29,592 nucleotides of DNA from Calditrichia bacterium (GCA_026991005.1 JALXCH010000042.1:1-29592); one strand, 5' to 3'; shown: positions 9,181-19,190, counted from the first letter of the stretch. Numbers and translations are program-made. Notes: generated from the letters alone by a model not told the origin.

Positions 9181-9208
9181 TTGTAATTCTTACTTCCAGG
9201 TGTAAATT
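9181..9208 (+). promoter_or_regulatory. Possible sigma70 promoter of the pyruvate kinase-like gene
   Basis: TTGTAA at 9181-9186 and TAAATT at 9203-9208 are separated by 16 bases, and each matches 4 of 6 consensus positions. It lies 26 bases before the TTG start. The sequence is AT-rich, so a chance match is quite possible. Confidence 0.25.
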
Positions 9209-9234
9209 AGAGGGGTCATTTTGGGGGATAATCT

Positions 9235-10209
9235 TTGTTCAGAATTATTAGTACTCTGGGTCCATCCAGTTTAAAGGAGGCGTTTCTAAAGGCGAGCGAG
9301 GAGGTTCGCCAATTTCAATTTCGGTTGAATGGTTCTCATTTAACACCCGAAATGCTTCGTGCAAACGTGGACTTTGTACGAAACCAGCTACCCAGGAGGG
9401 AATTGAGATTTTATCTCGATTTGCAGGGGAGTAAAGTACGCATTGGTGACCTTCCGGAACCGATGAAATTATCGTCCCACGCCACGGTCATCTTATCTAC
9501 AGAAGAACTTCCGGGGAGGATTCCCTTTCCCCATGCATCGCTACTATCTCAAATTCAAGCCGGTCAGGAGCTTCTTTTACAGGATGGCGAAATTCGACTG
9601 CTTGTGCTGGAAGCATCTTCTCTGCAAATAACCGCACGTGTGATTCAGGGCGGCACCTTGCGCAGCCGTTCCGGGGTATATTTTGCCGGCATGTCCCTCT
9701 TTCAAAAAGGAATTCCTGAAATTCAAATGAGACAAATACAGATAGCAGCGGAATTCAACCTCCCTTACCTGGCGCTTTCTTATGTTCAGAACGCGCAGGA
9801 ATTGAACTTGCTCCGGGATGTTTGCAAGCAAATGAATTACTTTCCCGAAATCGTGGCCAAAATCGAACGAACCGAAGCGCTGGAGCACCTGAAGGAAATT
9901 ATTCAGGCCAGCGATGAGGTGTGGTACTGTCGCGGAGATCTGGGAAATTTCATTCCCTGGAAATTTCTGGGCACCTGGCAGGAAGAGGTTATAAAAACCG
10001 CCCGGCAACTGCACAAACCCGTGTACATTGCCGGACAGGTATTCCACCACATGGTGCATTCCCCACAACCTACCCGGAGCGAAGTTGTTCATCTTCATTG
10101 CCTGCTCCAGCAGGGAGCTTCCGGAATCGTTTTATCCGACGAAACAGCGATTGGTGAATATCCCGTTCAAACGCTCTTTGTGCTACATCAACTGCTTGAG
10201 AAAAAATAA
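9235..10209 (+). CDS. Divergent, C-terminally short pyruvate kinase-like protein
   Basis: The 324-residue protein has the pyruvate kinase A and B domains but stops after the barrel, lacking the roughly 130-residue C-terminal allosteric domain. Conserved positions seen are RLNGSH (30-35), LDLQGSKVR (61-69), KIE (209-211), CRGDLG (232-237), PTRSE (279-283) and LSDETAIGEYP (300-310). Changes are also seen. The catalytic ATQ motif reads AGQ (266-268), so Gly replaces the Thr used in proton transfer, and the KGVNLPG loop is SGVYFAG. The start is TTG, with GGGGGA seven bases upstream. It could be an altered-specificity enzyme or a pseudoenzyme. Standard pyruvate kinase activity should not be assumed. 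Confidence 0.85.
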   Translation: MFRIISTLGPSSLKEAFLKASEEVRQFQFRLNGSHLTPEMLRANVDFVRNQLPRRELRFYLDLQGSKVRIGDLPEPMKLSSHATVILSTEELPGRIPFPHASLLSQIQAGQELLLQDGEIRLLVLEASSLQITARVIQGGTLRSRSGVYFAGMSLFQKGIPEIQMRQIQIAAEFNLPYLALSYVQNAQELNLLRDVCKQMNYFPEIVAKIERTEALEHLKEIIQASDEVWYCRGDLGNFIPWKFLGTWQEEVIKTARQLHKPVYIAGQVFHHMVHSPQPTRSEVVHLHCLLQQGASGIVLSDETAIGEYPVQTLFVLHQLLEKK

Positions 10210-10262
10210 AATTTACGAATATCCATCGATAGTACCAGAATATATAACCTCAATCAAAACGT

Positions 10263-10284
10263 GGGTTTCCGCCAGTGGAAGCCC
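10263..10284 (+). terminator. Hairpin downstream of the pyruvate kinase-like gene
   Basis: GGGTTTCC and GGAAGCCC can pair over 8 positions (one G-U) around GCCAGT, 54 bases after the stop codon. No T-tract follows, so it is at best a weak terminator or mRNA 3' end structure. Confidence 0.25.
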
Positions 10285-10391
10285 AATCCCATTAGCACTA
10301 AATGCGGCTTATAGCGAAAATAATATTAAGTTTGTTTTTCAGAATTCGATTATCAAAAAAGGTAGGTTTATAAATTAATACCAGAAAAATA

Positions 10392-13300
10392 ATGATGAAT
10401 GTTACCGAAAAGACTGCAATAGAGCCCCGAACGTTGTTTTCAAAACAGGAAGAACACGAGATATTTGAACAATGGCTGGACAAAATCCAGCAGATCATGC
10501 GCATTATTGAATATCGCGGCCCCTTTAATCAGCAGAAAATTTATGAATTCTTCTCCTCTTTCATGAACGTTATTCGGGGAGGAGATTCCTTCACCCATTT
10601 TCAACTGCTGGATGGTGTTGTCCCTTATCTGAAAAAATATCAGATTTCGGAACAGGATATTTTTCTGGTCCTATCGCACCTAAGGGAAATAATTTTACAG
10701 AAACTGCTGGAGAAAGGTGAATTACACCCGGAAGTGCTACATCGCATTTTGCAAAAATTCGACGAAGTAGTAACTTTTACCCAGCGCTCTGTTTTAATGC
10801 AGATGCAATTCGAAAAAGAAGAAAATCCTTTAAATCTCCATTCTGTAATAGATCGCATTTCCACAGGAGTATTCTTCATAGAGGGGGAGCGTTTTGCGGG
10901 TAAATTTTATCCTAATCTTTATTTAAAACAATTCCTGGGCTGGAAGAAAGAAGAACCTCTATCTGCAGATTTCTGGAAAAAACATTTAAAACGCAGCGAA
11001 AGAAAACGACTGGACAAATTTTTTAAAGAGCTTTATTCCCGGCGAACTAAAAATTACCGGGTTCAGTACCACATCACTGTAAATAAAACCGACAGACTGG
11101 TGCTGGAAGAGGGAACGATTACTTATTCCCAGACCGGCGAACCATTAACCATCAGTGGCACCCTTCAAACACTGAATCTTTTACAGAAGCTCAAAGAACG
11201 GCTGGTTCTGGAACAAAAGAAATATCAATTGCTCCGTCAGCTTTCGGCTCATCTCATCATCATGTGCGATTCTCGGGGACGCATCATCAACTATAATCCC
11301 TCGCTCCTAAAAATCCTCAGGGTGTCTTCGGAAAAATTCCTGGGCTCACATTTACTGGATTGGTTCACCCTCGCCGAGGGAGAAAAGGTCAAATCATTTC
11401 GAGAGCTCCTTAAATATTTCCGTGAAGCCCGAGACCAATCCCGTTTGTTACAGATGAAGCAACCGAACTGGTTATCTTTTAAAACACGCCTGGGCATTCT
11501 GAAAACACCGAATAATACTCACCAATATTTATTTGTAGGATGGCAATCCGGTGTGCTGGATGTTCAGTTAAAAAATCGCCTGGATTTGCTCATCGAAATA
11601 CAAAAAGAATTGATACTGGAAACAAAGAGGGAAGATTTACATCAGAAAATTCTGGATAAAGCGCTCTTATTACTTCCCGTAGCCAATGCCGGGAGTATTT
11701 TAAGGGTAGAACCTGATGGCCTACATTTTGAAGCAAGTCGGGGATACGATTCAGAAAAGCTGAAACATGTGGTGTTATTTAAAGGAAATCTGGAAACTTA
11801 TCTCAAACACTCTACTCAGGTACAAATGTTGACCAATGGCACGGCAATTCAGGAGATTTCACACATCAAGTCCGAAGCCGAAAAAATTCTGTGTCCACGA
11901 GATTTAGATATCCTCAAAAAATACGGCCGTCTGGAAGAAATCAAAACCACGCTTACAGGGATTATTTACCGCGATGGGCAACCCGCTTTGCTGGTGAACC
12001 TGGACATTTTAGATGCAGAAAAATTCTTTAGCGAAAACGATAAATATTTGTTTAACATTTACCTCCAGCAGGTGTACGTTGTATTACATAATCAACAGCT
12101 GGTAGAAAAAATCCAGGAATCGGAGAACAATTACCGAACGCTTTTCGAGAATTCTCCTCTACCCTCTTTCATTCATCAGAATAACAAGTTCACTCTGGTA
12201 AATCCTAAATTTTATGAAATGACAGGCTACACCCCGGAAGATATTTCCGAGCTTTCCATCTGGGATCTGGTGCATCCAGAAGATAAATCCATGATGGTAG
12301 AGCGGGCTTACAAACGGTTACGAGGGGAGGAGGTTCCTTCGGAATATGAATTTCGAGCAATAAAGAAAACGGGCGAAATATTACATTGTATTGGATATTT
12401 TTCCCTGATCACATTCGACGGAAAACCTGCCATTCTGGGAGAAGTCTCGGATATTTCCCGCATTAAATCTCTGGAAAAACAATTAATTCAGGCGCAAAAA
12501 CTGGAAACCATCGGGACGCTTACGGCGGGGATCGCGCATGATTTTAATAACATAATCGGAACAATTGCGCCCAGCGCTCAACTAATAATGATTGACCCCT
12601 ACAATCCGCAAACGAAAAAGCGGGCAGAAATAATTTATAAGATGGCGCAACGAGCTGGAAAATTAACCAGCCAGTTACTTTCTTTTTCCCGAAACGAGAA
12701 ATCAGAAGTCACTACTTTTAACCTGAATAAATTAATTGAAGACAGCATTTCGCTGATTGAGAAATCCATTAGCCCAAAAACAAAATTGCACCTGGATCTG
12801 GAAAAGAACCTGAAGTTTATCGAAGGAGATGCCACCCAGTTTATCCAGATTATTATGAATCTGGTGGTGAACGCCAACGACGCCATGCCTAACGGCGGCG
12901 AGCTTACCATTCAGACGCGCAATGTTTATGCCGATGCCAGTTATAAAAGCTGGGACACCTCCTTCCAGGAAGGGGAATACGTGATGTTTTCGGTGAAGGA
13001 TACCGGCACGGGAATTCCCCCTGAAATTCGGGATAAGATATTCGACCCCTTCTTTACCACCAAAAAACGCGGAAAAGGTACGGGGCTGGGATTAAGTATG
13101 GTTTATGGAATCACGAAAAGTCACAATGGAATTATTCTGGTGAAAAGTGAGGAAGGAAAAGGTACGGAATTCCAGTTATTTTTCCCGGCCAGTACCAAAC
13201 GGGGATTTTCCGGGACGACAGATGAAGTTGCAGTACCCAAATCCCAGGGTGGCACAATCCTGGCCATCGATGATGAAAAGGATCTACGAGTTATCTTGGA

Positions 13301-13613
13301 ATCCATTTTAAAATATCTCGGGTATCGGGTTTACCTGGCAGAAAATGGCAAACAGGGGCTGGATTTGTATCGCAAACACCACGAGGAGATCGATCTGGTA
13401 TTGCTGGATTATATCCTACCCGATATCGATGGCCTCGAAATTTTTCAGAGACTTAAGGAGATTAACCCGGAGGTCAAAGTCCTGATTTGTAGCGGTTATT
13501 CCGAACAGGAAGGGTTGCAGGAACTGATTCGAAGCGGCGTCAAGGGCGTTCTTCCCAAACCGTTTACCATCGAGACAATCGCTAAAAAAATTCAGGAAAT
13601 CATTCCACAATAA
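10392..13613 (+). CDS. Soluble multi-PAS hybrid histidine kinase with C-terminal receiver
   Basis: This 1073-residue signalling protein has no transmembrane segment. An all-helical N-terminal domain (about 15-130) is followed by a PAS-like fold (150-260), a second PAS (280-390), a GAF-like region (400-570) and a clear PAS/PAC (577-695). HisKA has the phospho-site H716 in [12 protein letters not shown]. HATPase_c carries N823/N827, DTGTGIP (870-876) and GKGTGLGLS (894-902). The receiver (954-1073) has D960-D961, phospho-acceptor D1006 and K1056. The HDFNN H-box is typical of large hybrid kinases. It stands alone, with no adjacent regulator, so phosphate probably leaves via its own receiver or a phosphotransfer protein elsewhere. 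No good SD precedes either ATG (10392 or 10395). Confidence 0.95.
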   Translation: MMNVTEKTAIEPRTLFSKQEEHEIFEQWLDKIQQIMRIIEYRGPFNQQKIYEFFSSFMNVIRGGDSFTHFQLLDGVVPYLKKYQISEQDIFLVLSHLREIILQKLLEKGELHPEVLHRILQKFDEVVTFTQRSVLMQMQFEKEENPLNLHSVIDRISTGVFFIEGERFAGKFYPNLYLKQFLGWKKEEPLSADFWKKHLKRSERKRLDKFFKELYSRRTKNYRVQYHITVNKTDRLVLEEGTITYSQTGEPLTISGTLQTLNLLQKLKERLVLEQKKYQLLRQLSAHLIIMCDSRGRIINYNPSLLKILRVSSEKFLGSHLLDWFTLAEGEKVKSFRELLKYFREARDQSRLLQMKQPNWLSFKTRLGILKTPNNTHQYLFVGWQSGVLDVQLKNRLDLLIEIQKELILETKREDLHQKILDKALLLLPVANAGSILRVEPDGLHFEASRGYDSEKLKHVVLFKGNLETYLKHSTQVQMLTNGTAIQEISHIKSEAEKILCPRDLDILKKYGRLEEIKTTLTGIIYRDGQPALLVNLDILDAEKFFSENDKYLFNIYLQQVYVVLHNQQLVEKIQESENNYRTLFENSPLPSFIHQNNKFTLVNPKFYEMTGYTPEDISELSIWDLVHPEDKSMMVERAYKRLRGEEVPSEYEFRAIKKTGEILHCIGYFSLITFDGKPAILGEVSDISRIKSLEKQLIQAQKLETIGTLTAGIAHDFNNIIGTIAPSAQLIMIDPYNPQTKKRAEIIYKMAQRAGKLTSQLLSFSRNEKSEVTTFNLNKLIEDSISLIEKSISPKTKLHLDLEKNLKFIEGDATQFIQIIMNLVVNANDAMPNGGELTIQTRNVYADASYKSWDTSFQEGEYVMFSVKDTGTGIPPEIRDKIFDPFFTTKKRGKGTGLGLSMVYGITKSHNGIILVKSEEGKGTEFQLFFPASTKRGFSGTTDEVAVPKSQGGTILAIDDEKDLRVILESILKYLGYRVYLAENGKQGLDLYRKHHEEIDLVLLDYILPDIDGLEIFQRLKEINPEVKVLICSGYSEQEGLQELIRSGVKGVLPKPFTIETIAKKIQEIIPQ

Positions 13614-13618
13614 TCCAG

Positions 13619-13641
13619 GGGGCAGAGGGTGTATCTGCCCC
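13619..13641. terminator. Strong hairpin after the hybrid kinase gene
   Basis: GGGGCAGA and TCTGCCCC pair perfectly over 8 bases around a GGGTGTA loop, beginning 6 bases after the TAA. No T-run follows on either strand, so it is probably a 3' end stabiliser or a Rho-associated terminator rather than a classic intrinsic one. The rest of the gap to 13883 shows nothing else. Confidence 0.45.
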
Positions 13642-13883
13642 AAACAAGAAACTAAAAGCAATTAACCGGGTGTCATTTTACCTACCAATTTCACTGAATC
13701 TCAAATAATTCCATATCTTTTCCAGTATTTTTGCTGTTTTATGCCATCACTTCGGCAAATGCATTTCATGCTCTACGCTTCCAGAGCAAATGTTCCATTA
13801 ATATAAAATGTTTCCGGATTGTAACAAAAACGGATGGACGGATATTTCTTTTACTTATAATGCTTCTAATTCTTTTCGCATAG

Positions 13884-14789
13884 CTATGTGTGGGATTTAT
13901 TCAGATATTCACGATTTTTTATAGGAGCAAACCATAATCGATCGATAAACACGGCAAAGAGGAATAGCGCAGTTCCGGCAATAAGATCAACCAGATAATG
14001 GTATCGGAAGTACAGGGTAGCCATGAATAGAGAGAAAATTACAGGGAGGCTCGCCCAGAACAAACGGCGATAGAAGAGAAAAGCAAAATAGGAAAATCCC
14101 AGTGCCACTGCCACATGACCACTGGGAAACGCATCCCACTGAATGCTTTCCAGGTTATTTAGCGTGTGGTGAATAACTCGGTAGAATGTGTGTCCGGGAA
14201 TCATTCGAGTGTGCAAATGGGCGAGGTAGTAACGGGGACCCAGCGCCGGGAAAAGGACATAACCCAGGTAGGACACGTAAAACAGCAGCAAAAAAATTGC
14301 TCCGGCTCGTTCGAACTGCTGATCTTTATTTTGAATTTGTAAGGGAATAAGGATAAACAGCGGAAGGAAATAAAATAGGGAGTAACACAATTGAAAAATA
14401 TCTGATAATAAAGGATGGTAGATGCGTTCGAACCAGAGGGTCGGGTATCCTCCGATGAGCCATTTATCGGCAGCCACTAAAAATCGATCGAAATTAACCG
14501 GGTGAATTGCCGGAATCATATAATGTAAGACATTAAAGAAGAGCGGAAGGTAAAATACGGGATACCAGCGCTGGATAATGCTCAACAGCTTCACCCGGGG
14601 GTGTAATCCTGCCATAAACAGAGCAAAAAGTAGCGAAAGGAAATGTGCCACCAAAAACACAGTTCGGCGGGGAATGTGCCGATAAAAGAGAAGGATTAAA
14701 ATGATCCACAACGCCAGATAAGCTACGGTAAACCAATCGTACAACCGAAAACGGCGGATGTTCCAGAAAGATGAATTTTGCAAGAGCAC
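13884..14789 (-). CDS. PAP2-superfamily membrane phosphatase (inositolphosphotransferase-like)
   Basis: The 301-residue protein has about six to seven hydrophobic segments. The PAP2 signature is present as FPSGH (221-225) and R262-Y-H264-x3-D268 (FRYHYLVDLI). The upstream basic motif is only loosely kept, around ALGPRYYLAH (182-191). NFDRFLVAADKWLIGG (99-114) resembles the PAP2_3 / inositol phosphorylceramide synthase-like subgroup. The catalytic face should be outside the membrane, acting on a lipid phosphate or transferring a phospho-head group. The start is GTG at 14789 with AAGGTAGGGG just upstream. The substrate is unknown. It is a single-gene unit. Confidence 0.88.
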   Translation of the reverse strand: MLLQNSSFWNIRRFRLYDWFTVAYLALWIILILLFYRHIPRRTVFLVAHFLSLLFALFMAGLHPRVKLLSIIQRWYPVFYLPLFFNVLHYMIPAIHPVNFDRFLVAADKWLIGGYPTLWFERIYHPLLSDIFQLCYSLFYFLPLFILIPLQIQNKDQQFERAGAIFLLLFYVSYLGYVLFPALGPRYYLAHLHTRMIPGHTFYRVIHHTLNNLESIQWDAFPSGHVAVALGFSYFAFLFYRRLFWASLPVIFSLFMATLYFRYHYLVDLIAGTALFLFAVFIDRLWFAPIKNREYLNKSHT

Positions 14790-14881
14790 ACCCCTACCTT
14801 ACTAACGCATCGGAGAAATTAAACACTTCGTTAAAAAGGCTCAACTTAATTCTGAATTTAGATGCTTTGTTCAAAATCGGT

Positions 14882-15490
14882 TCAGGGAGCTGATACGAAG
14901 CGATTTCCTTTCACATAGAAGCGCCAGGGTTTGTCGGTTCCCGCGCGAATTCCAATCCGGGTAGTTTGCACAATCTCGGAAGGTGGGAAGGTCTTTCCTT
15001 CCACTACAAACAAGCGTTCTCCGGTTAAATCCACTCCGTTTAATTGATCATCAATGGCCAGCGCCTGACACAACTTTCCCGGACCGCTAGTGAGTTGCTC
15101 CAGCCGGTGTGTACGACGCAATTGCTGCATAATTTCGATTCCCGAAACCGGTTCCAGTGCCCGAATAAGTACTGCGGCTGCCTTCCCTTCTCGCTCGGTT
15201 ACAAAGTTCAAACAATGGTACATTCCATAAATCAAATATACATAGGAAAATCCGGGTGGTCCGTACATAATCTCCGTGCGGGGAGTACGCCCCCGGTAAG
15301 CGTGACTGGCGGGATCGGATTCACCCAGATACGCTTCGGTTTCCACAATCATCCCGGCCAGCCATTCTCCCTGGTAAGGTCTCACCAGCACGCACCCCAG
15401 TAACTGGCGGGCCACTTCTACAGTATCCCTATCATAAAACTCCCTGGGAAGTTTACGAAAATTTTCCCGATGCCATTCCACCATCTGCAT
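14882..15490 (-). CDS. mpg: 3-methyladenine DNA glycosylase (AAG/MPG family)
   Basis: The 202-residue enzyme removes alkylated purines (3-methyladenine, 7-methylguanine, hypoxanthine) from DNA by cleaving the N-glycosidic bond, starting base excision repair. The signature run is easy to see: a GMIVETEAYLGESDPASHAY block (46-65) with the catalytic Glu, then RGRTPRTEIMYGPPGFSYVY with the intercalating Tyr. SGPGKLCQALAID follows near 135-147. The length is normal for bacterial members. An ATG two codons in (15484) has AGGA at five bases and may be the real start. It is separate from glgC by 128 bases. Confidence 0.95.
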   Translation of the reverse strand: MQMVEWHRENFRKLPREFYDRDTVEVARQLLGCVLVRPYQGEWLAGMIVETEAYLGESDPASHAYRGRTPRTEIMYGPPGFSYVYLIYGMYHCLNFVTEREGKAAAVLIRALEPVSGIEIMQQLRRTHRLEQLTSGPGKLCQALAIDDQLNGVDLTGERLFVVEGKTFPPSEIVQTTRIGIRAGTDKPWRFYVKGNRFVSAP

Positions 15491-15618
15491 CCTGAATTTC
15501 CACTGGGACCAGATTCAACACGTGCATTCCAGAAAGAGACAGACTCCCTTGCCCACTTCCAACTTTACCGTTCCCTGCAATGAAACTGTGTATCTCTCTG
15601 GCTATTTTAGAGAGCATT

Positions 15619-16899
15619 TTACACCACTGTTCCATCCGGAATAACGGTGTTTTTGGGAATTACAATAATGCCATCCCGGATGGAATAGAGTTCGTTATCA
15701 AACTCCTGAATTCCCTTTTCGTTCACCAATCTTACATTCTTCCCTATACGCACATTTTTATCCAGAATCACATTTCGGAGTTCGCAACCTTCGCCAATTC
15801 CCACGTTGGGAACCCCATTTCGCTCGTTTTCCTGAAGTTGTTCTGCCGTCTCAATAAAATCTGCTCCCATCATCACCACATTTTCCAGGAATGAATTCGG
15901 TTCGATTCGGGATCGTACTCCAATTACTGAAGAGCGAATCACAGACCGGTTAATAATGCTTCCTTCGGCCAGAATCGATTCGGAAACCTCTGCCTGCAAG
16001 ATTTTTGAAGCAGGCAAAAAACGGGGGTGGGTAAAGATGGGGTGATCTTCATCGTAAAAATTAAAGCGCGGTAGGGGTTTGGTTAAATCCATGTGCGCTT
16101 CGAAGAAGCTGCGAATGGTTCCGATATCTTCCCAATATCCGTCGAAGAAGTAACCGTACACTTTTTTGTGATGAATGGCATCCGGAATAATCTCCTTACC
16201 GAAATCCGTGGCTTTTGTATTTTCCAGCAACTCCACCAGAACCTCCCAATTGAAAATGTAAATACCCATCGATGCCAGATGGGTGCGGTTTTTTGCTTCC
16301 AGATGGAACTCGCGGAACACATCCGGAGGTACCACCATTTCCTTCAGATCTTCCTCACGTGTTGGTTTTTCCATGAATTGCACAATGCGGCCTTCGTGGT
16401 TCACCTTCATCACACCAAACTCGGATGCCTGCTGGTAAGGAACCGGATAGACCGAAATGCTAATATCGGCTTTTTTCTTCAAATGGAAATTGATAAACTT
16501 CCGGTAATCCATTCGATAAAGATGGTCGCCGGAAAGGATAAGCACCAGGTCTCCTTCTTTGCGCAAAAAACGTAAATTCTGCCGCACAGCATCTGCCGTA
16601 CCCTGGTACCAACTGGTACTTTCAGCCGTCTGTTGCGCCGAAAGAATGGTTACATAGCCCCGGGTAAAGGGGTCGAAACGATAGGTAGTAAAAATATGCC
16701 GATGCAGCGATTCGGTACTATACTGAGTCGATATAAAAATCCGCCGCAGGTTGGAGTGAATGCAGTTGCTTAAAGGTATGTCGATTAATCGGAACTTCCC
16801 GGCAATGGGAACCGCCGGTTTACTGCGCATTTTGGTAAGCGGGTACAACCGGGTTCCCCTACCACCGGCCAGAATAATAGTCACCACCTGATGTGCCAT
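15619..16899 (-). CDS. glgC: Glucose-1-phosphate adenylyltransferase (ADP-glucose pyrophosphorylase)
   Basis: The enzyme makes ADP-glucose from ATP and glucose-1-phosphate for glycogen synthesis. With the ATG at 16899 it is 426 residues, normal for the family. The nucleotidyltransferase domain shows [14 protein letters not shown] (9-22), [30 protein letters not shown] and the catalytic-Asp block [13 protein letters not shown]. The C-terminal half is a left-handed beta-helix with hexapeptide-like repeats, ending [14 protein letters not shown]. The overall style is closer to plant and cyanobacterial proteins than to enteric GlgC. AGGAG is nine bases before this ATG; an in-frame TTG two codons earlier is too close to it. 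No glgA or glgB is in the window. Confidence 0.96.
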   Translation of the reverse strand: MAHQVVTIILAGGRGTRLYPLTKMRSKPAVPIAGKFRLIDIPLSNCIHSNLRRIFISTQYSTESLHRHIFTTYRFDPFTRGYVTILSAQQTAESTSWYQGTADAVRQNLRFLRKEGDLVLILSGDHLYRMDYRKFINFHLKKKADISISVYPVPYQQASEFGVMKVNHEGRIVQFMEKPTREEDLKEMVVPPDVFREFHLEAKNRTHLASMGIYIFNWEVLVELLENTKATDFGKEIIPDAIHHKKVYGYFFDGYWEDIGTIRSFFEAHMDLTKPLPRFNFYDEDHPIFTHPRFLPASKILQAEVSESILAEGSIINRSVIRSSVIGVRSRIEPNSFLENVVMMGADFIETAEQLQENERNGVPNVGIGEGCELRNVILDKNVRIGKNVRLVNEKGIQEFDNELYSIRDGIIVIPKNTVIPDGTVV

Positions 16900-17123
16900 C
16901 GTCAAAATCTCCTGTTAATTGATCATGGGGTAAGAAATTTTACGCATTTTTATTTTAAAGCAACGTTTTGCACATTTCAACCATTCTTACAGACTTATGT
17001 ATCTTTCTAGTGCGCAGATTCGAAAATGTGGGAAACACCTAAAGTAACCCTTCCATGCATTGCCGGAAATAAAAGCAGACAGTATCCGTAGCTGGTTTAT
17101 TAATATTAAAATTATATTTATTT

Positions 17124-17477
17124 TTATAATTTATCTTCTCCAAAATCATTTAATACTTGTTCTACCAAAGGTTTTATTTTTGGTATAATATCCTTTATCG
17201 TGAACCAAACTTCTTCAAAATCAACAGTAAAATAAGCATGGATCACTTTATCTCGCATACCTGCCATATCTCGCCAGGGGATTGATGGATACTTTTCTCT
17301 TATTTCCTCTGGTATATTTTTAGTTGCCTCCCCAATAACTTCTATACACCGTATAACCGCATCGCAAGTTTTTTGATTGCTATAGAATTCATCATAGTTC
17401 ATATTTTTTACATAATCTTCCGCTCTTTTCATGTATTCAATGATATCTTTAAGGTAGATTTTTACATCTCTTTTCAT
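17124..17477 (-). CDS. hepT: HepT-like toxin, HEPN-domain ribonuclease (DUF86)
   Basis: The 117-residue helical HEPN protein has the R-x4-H-x-Y motif as R75-D-K-V-I-H80-A-Y82 within MAGMRDKVIHAYF, and the family's CIEVIGEATKNIPEEI run (44-59). HepT proteins are RNases neutralised by the MntA antitoxin through oligo-AMPylation of the motif's Tyr. The gene start overlaps the antitoxin's stop by 4 bases (ATGA), so it is translated after it. The pair is clearly AT-richer than the flanking core genes, which suggests later acquisition. Confidence 0.92.
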   Translation of the reverse strand: MKRDVKIYLKDIIEYMKRAEDYVKNMNYDEFYSNQKTCDAVIRCIEVIGEATKNIPEEIREKYPSIPWRDMAGMRDKVIHAYFTVDFEEVWFTIKDIIPKIKPLVEQVLNDFGEDKL

Positions 17478-17767
17478 ATAGAGATTGCCTCCTTAAGTAT
17501 ATGGCCCTTTAATTCCTTTCTAACATTTTTTACCGGAACAACATCTGCCTTAATTCCAAGAATATCTGAGATATAATTTTCAATAGAAACAATATGCAAA
17601 AGACTTACAGGTCCTGTAAACTCTACAAGAATATCTATATCACTTTCGGGGGTTGCTTCTCCTCTAACGTAAGAGCCGAAAATACCAATGCTCTTCACCT
17701 TGAATCTTTCCTCAAGTTCAGTCCGGTGGCTGTTTATTATTTTTTTAATTTCTTCTAAGGTTTTCAT
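17474..17767 (-). CDS. mntA: MntA-like antitoxin, minimal nucleotidyltransferase
   Basis: This 97-residue nucleotidyltransferase-fold protein contains an intact GS-X10-D-X-D motif: G31-S32, then D43-I-D45, in FGSYVRGEATPESDIDILVE. Active MntA AMPylates HepT to switch off its RNase. Both catalytic Asp residues are present, so it should be functional. It is the first gene of the pair, and its stop overlaps the hepT start. Confidence 0.92.
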   Translation of the reverse strand: MKTLEEIKKIINSHRTELEERFKVKSIGIFGSYVRGEATPESDIDILVEFTGPVSLLHIVSIENYISDILGIKADVVPVKNVRKELKGHILKEAISI

Positions 17768-18545
17768 ATTACTACCATAATCATGGGATTGCCCAAATAT
17801 TTTGCCGACGTTTGAAGCTGGCTGTATTTCTAACTGCAGGTTCTTTGTAATAGGTTCCCGGCTGCTGTTCCTGGGGGAAGTACTGGATCAATTCTTCAGT
17901 TCCGGTTAAGCTGCTCGGCCCGTATCATTTTAAGATAAAAAAGGGAATCCTAATTCTTCCTCAATTTTAATCTTCCAGAATATCCTAAATTTTCATTCAA
18001 AATAATCTACTACTTATCTTTTTCCATTGCGATATCTCTTTTATTAAAACACAGAATTTGTCAACATAATACTAAATATTACAGCAAAGTCAACCTTTTT
18101 CTAATTTCGGATTACCGGTGTAAATTGAGAATATTTTTTATTATTGACGAACTTAAAACATAGACTGAATAAAGTGCCTGTTCTTAGAAAGTTCGAACCC
18201 AAAATAGATCTCCTCTCTAAAACTTTCTGTTCAAACACTCCCTTTCGGGAATAAACAGAGCTTTTTATTTCAAAAACAAAAATTTATTTTACGAACGCTA
18301 AACAACCAGAAAAAAGAAGATATGAGAAGACCCTTTAAAAAACCCAGCACAGGAGCGAAGGTAACGGCACGCAACCGAAGACTTTCTGAAATCCGGGTAC
18401 CAAAAAATTAAACATCTAGCGTTCCTTTCATCCATTCATCAATTCATGAACAAAGGAAAATCATCCTGAAAAAGCCTTCACACAGTGGAACAATTTATTA
18501 TTTCGAACCATTTAAGGAGTTACTAATTTACCAGAGGAGCTAAAG
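17768..18545. other. Gene-poor AT-rich gap between mntA and msrA
   Basis: 778 bases with no long ORF. Seen in it: an imperfect long hairpin (18226-18259), a 29-codon basic ORF (18322-18411), and the leader and SD of msrA at the end. The composition resembles the toxin-antitoxin pair next to it and may be part of the same acquired segment. Confidence 0.4.
18226..18259. other. Two-tier hairpin in the gap upstream of msrA
   Basis: TCTGTT (18226-18231) pairs with AACAGA (18254-18259), and inside it TCCC pairs with GGGA around a TTTC loop (18239-18250). GCTTTTTATTT follows on the plus strand, so it could act as a weak plus-strand terminator, though no plus-strand gene was seen before it. Confidence 0.3.
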
Positions 18546-19190
18546 ATGAGAACGTTTCACCGGGCTTTTGTGTTTACGATGATAACATTGCTTGCCATTC
18601 AAATATGGAGCTGGAGCATGGATGATAAAAAACACAAAGATACATACGAAACAGCTACGTTTGCCGGTGGTTGCTTCTGGTGCATGCAACCTCCTTATGA
18701 CGAACTTCCCGGTGTCATTTCCACTACAGTGGGATACACAGGAGGGCATGTACCTCATCCCACATACGAGGAAGTGTGCACCGGAGAAACCGGGCACGTA
18801 GAGGCGGTCCAAATTGTATTCGATCCCACAAAAACCAGTTACCAGGAGTTGTTAAATGTTTTCTGGAGGAATATCGATCCCACTAATCCGCTGGGACAAT
18901 TCTCCGACTACGGTTCCCAGTACCGCACAGCCATTTTTTATCATAGTGAAGAACAGAAACGTTTGGCGGAGCAATCCAAACGAGAACTGGAAGCCTCGGG
19001 GAAATTTGATAAACCCATCGTAACCCAGATTTTACCCGCCGGTGAATTTTACCCCGCAGAAGAGTATCACCAGGAGTTTTACCGAAAAAATCCACTGCGG
19101 TATTACAATTATAAAGTCGGTTCCGGACGAGCGGGTTTCATAAAAAAGGTCTGGGGAGATTCTTCTCAATCTTCCGGAAGCAACCCCTGA
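18546..19190 (+). CDS. msrA: Peptide methionine sulfoxide reductase MsrA, exported form
   Basis: MsrA reduces methionine-S-sulfoxide in proteins. The 214-residue product has an N-terminal hydrophobic segment (about residues 8-24), so it is secreted or membrane-anchored and protects envelope proteins. The active site is GGCFWCMQPPYDELPGV, with catalytic C43 and a second cysteine C46. Other family blocks are VGYTGGHVPHPTYEEVCTGE, GHVEAVQIVFDP and the QFSDYGSQYRTAIFY block, then the C-terminal YYNYKVGSGR. No C-terminal resolving cysteines are present, so C46 or C78 may resolve, or an external reductant acts. AGAGGAG lies seven bases before the ATG. It is a monocistronic unit facing eamA. Confidence 0.95.
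   Translation: MRTFHRAFVFTMITLLAIQIWSWSMDDKKHKDTYETATFAGGCFWCMQPPYDELPGVISTTVGYTGGHVPHPTYEEVCTGETGHVEAVQIVFDPTKTSYQELLNVFWRNIDPTNPLGQFSDYGSQYRTAIFYHSEEQKRLAEQSKRELEASGKFDKPIVTQILPAGEFYPAEEYHQEFYRKNPLRYYNYKVGSGRAGFIKKVWGDSSQSSGSNP

Noticed and set aside
15453..15635. 60-codon minus-strand ORF bridging glgC and the DNA glycosylase gene
   Set aside because: It overlaps both genes, has no recognisable domain and has no clear SD.
18181..18240. GTTCGAACCC resembling a tRNA T-loop
   Set aside because: The flanking bases cannot form a T-arm or acceptor stem, and no D- or anticodon arm lies upstream.
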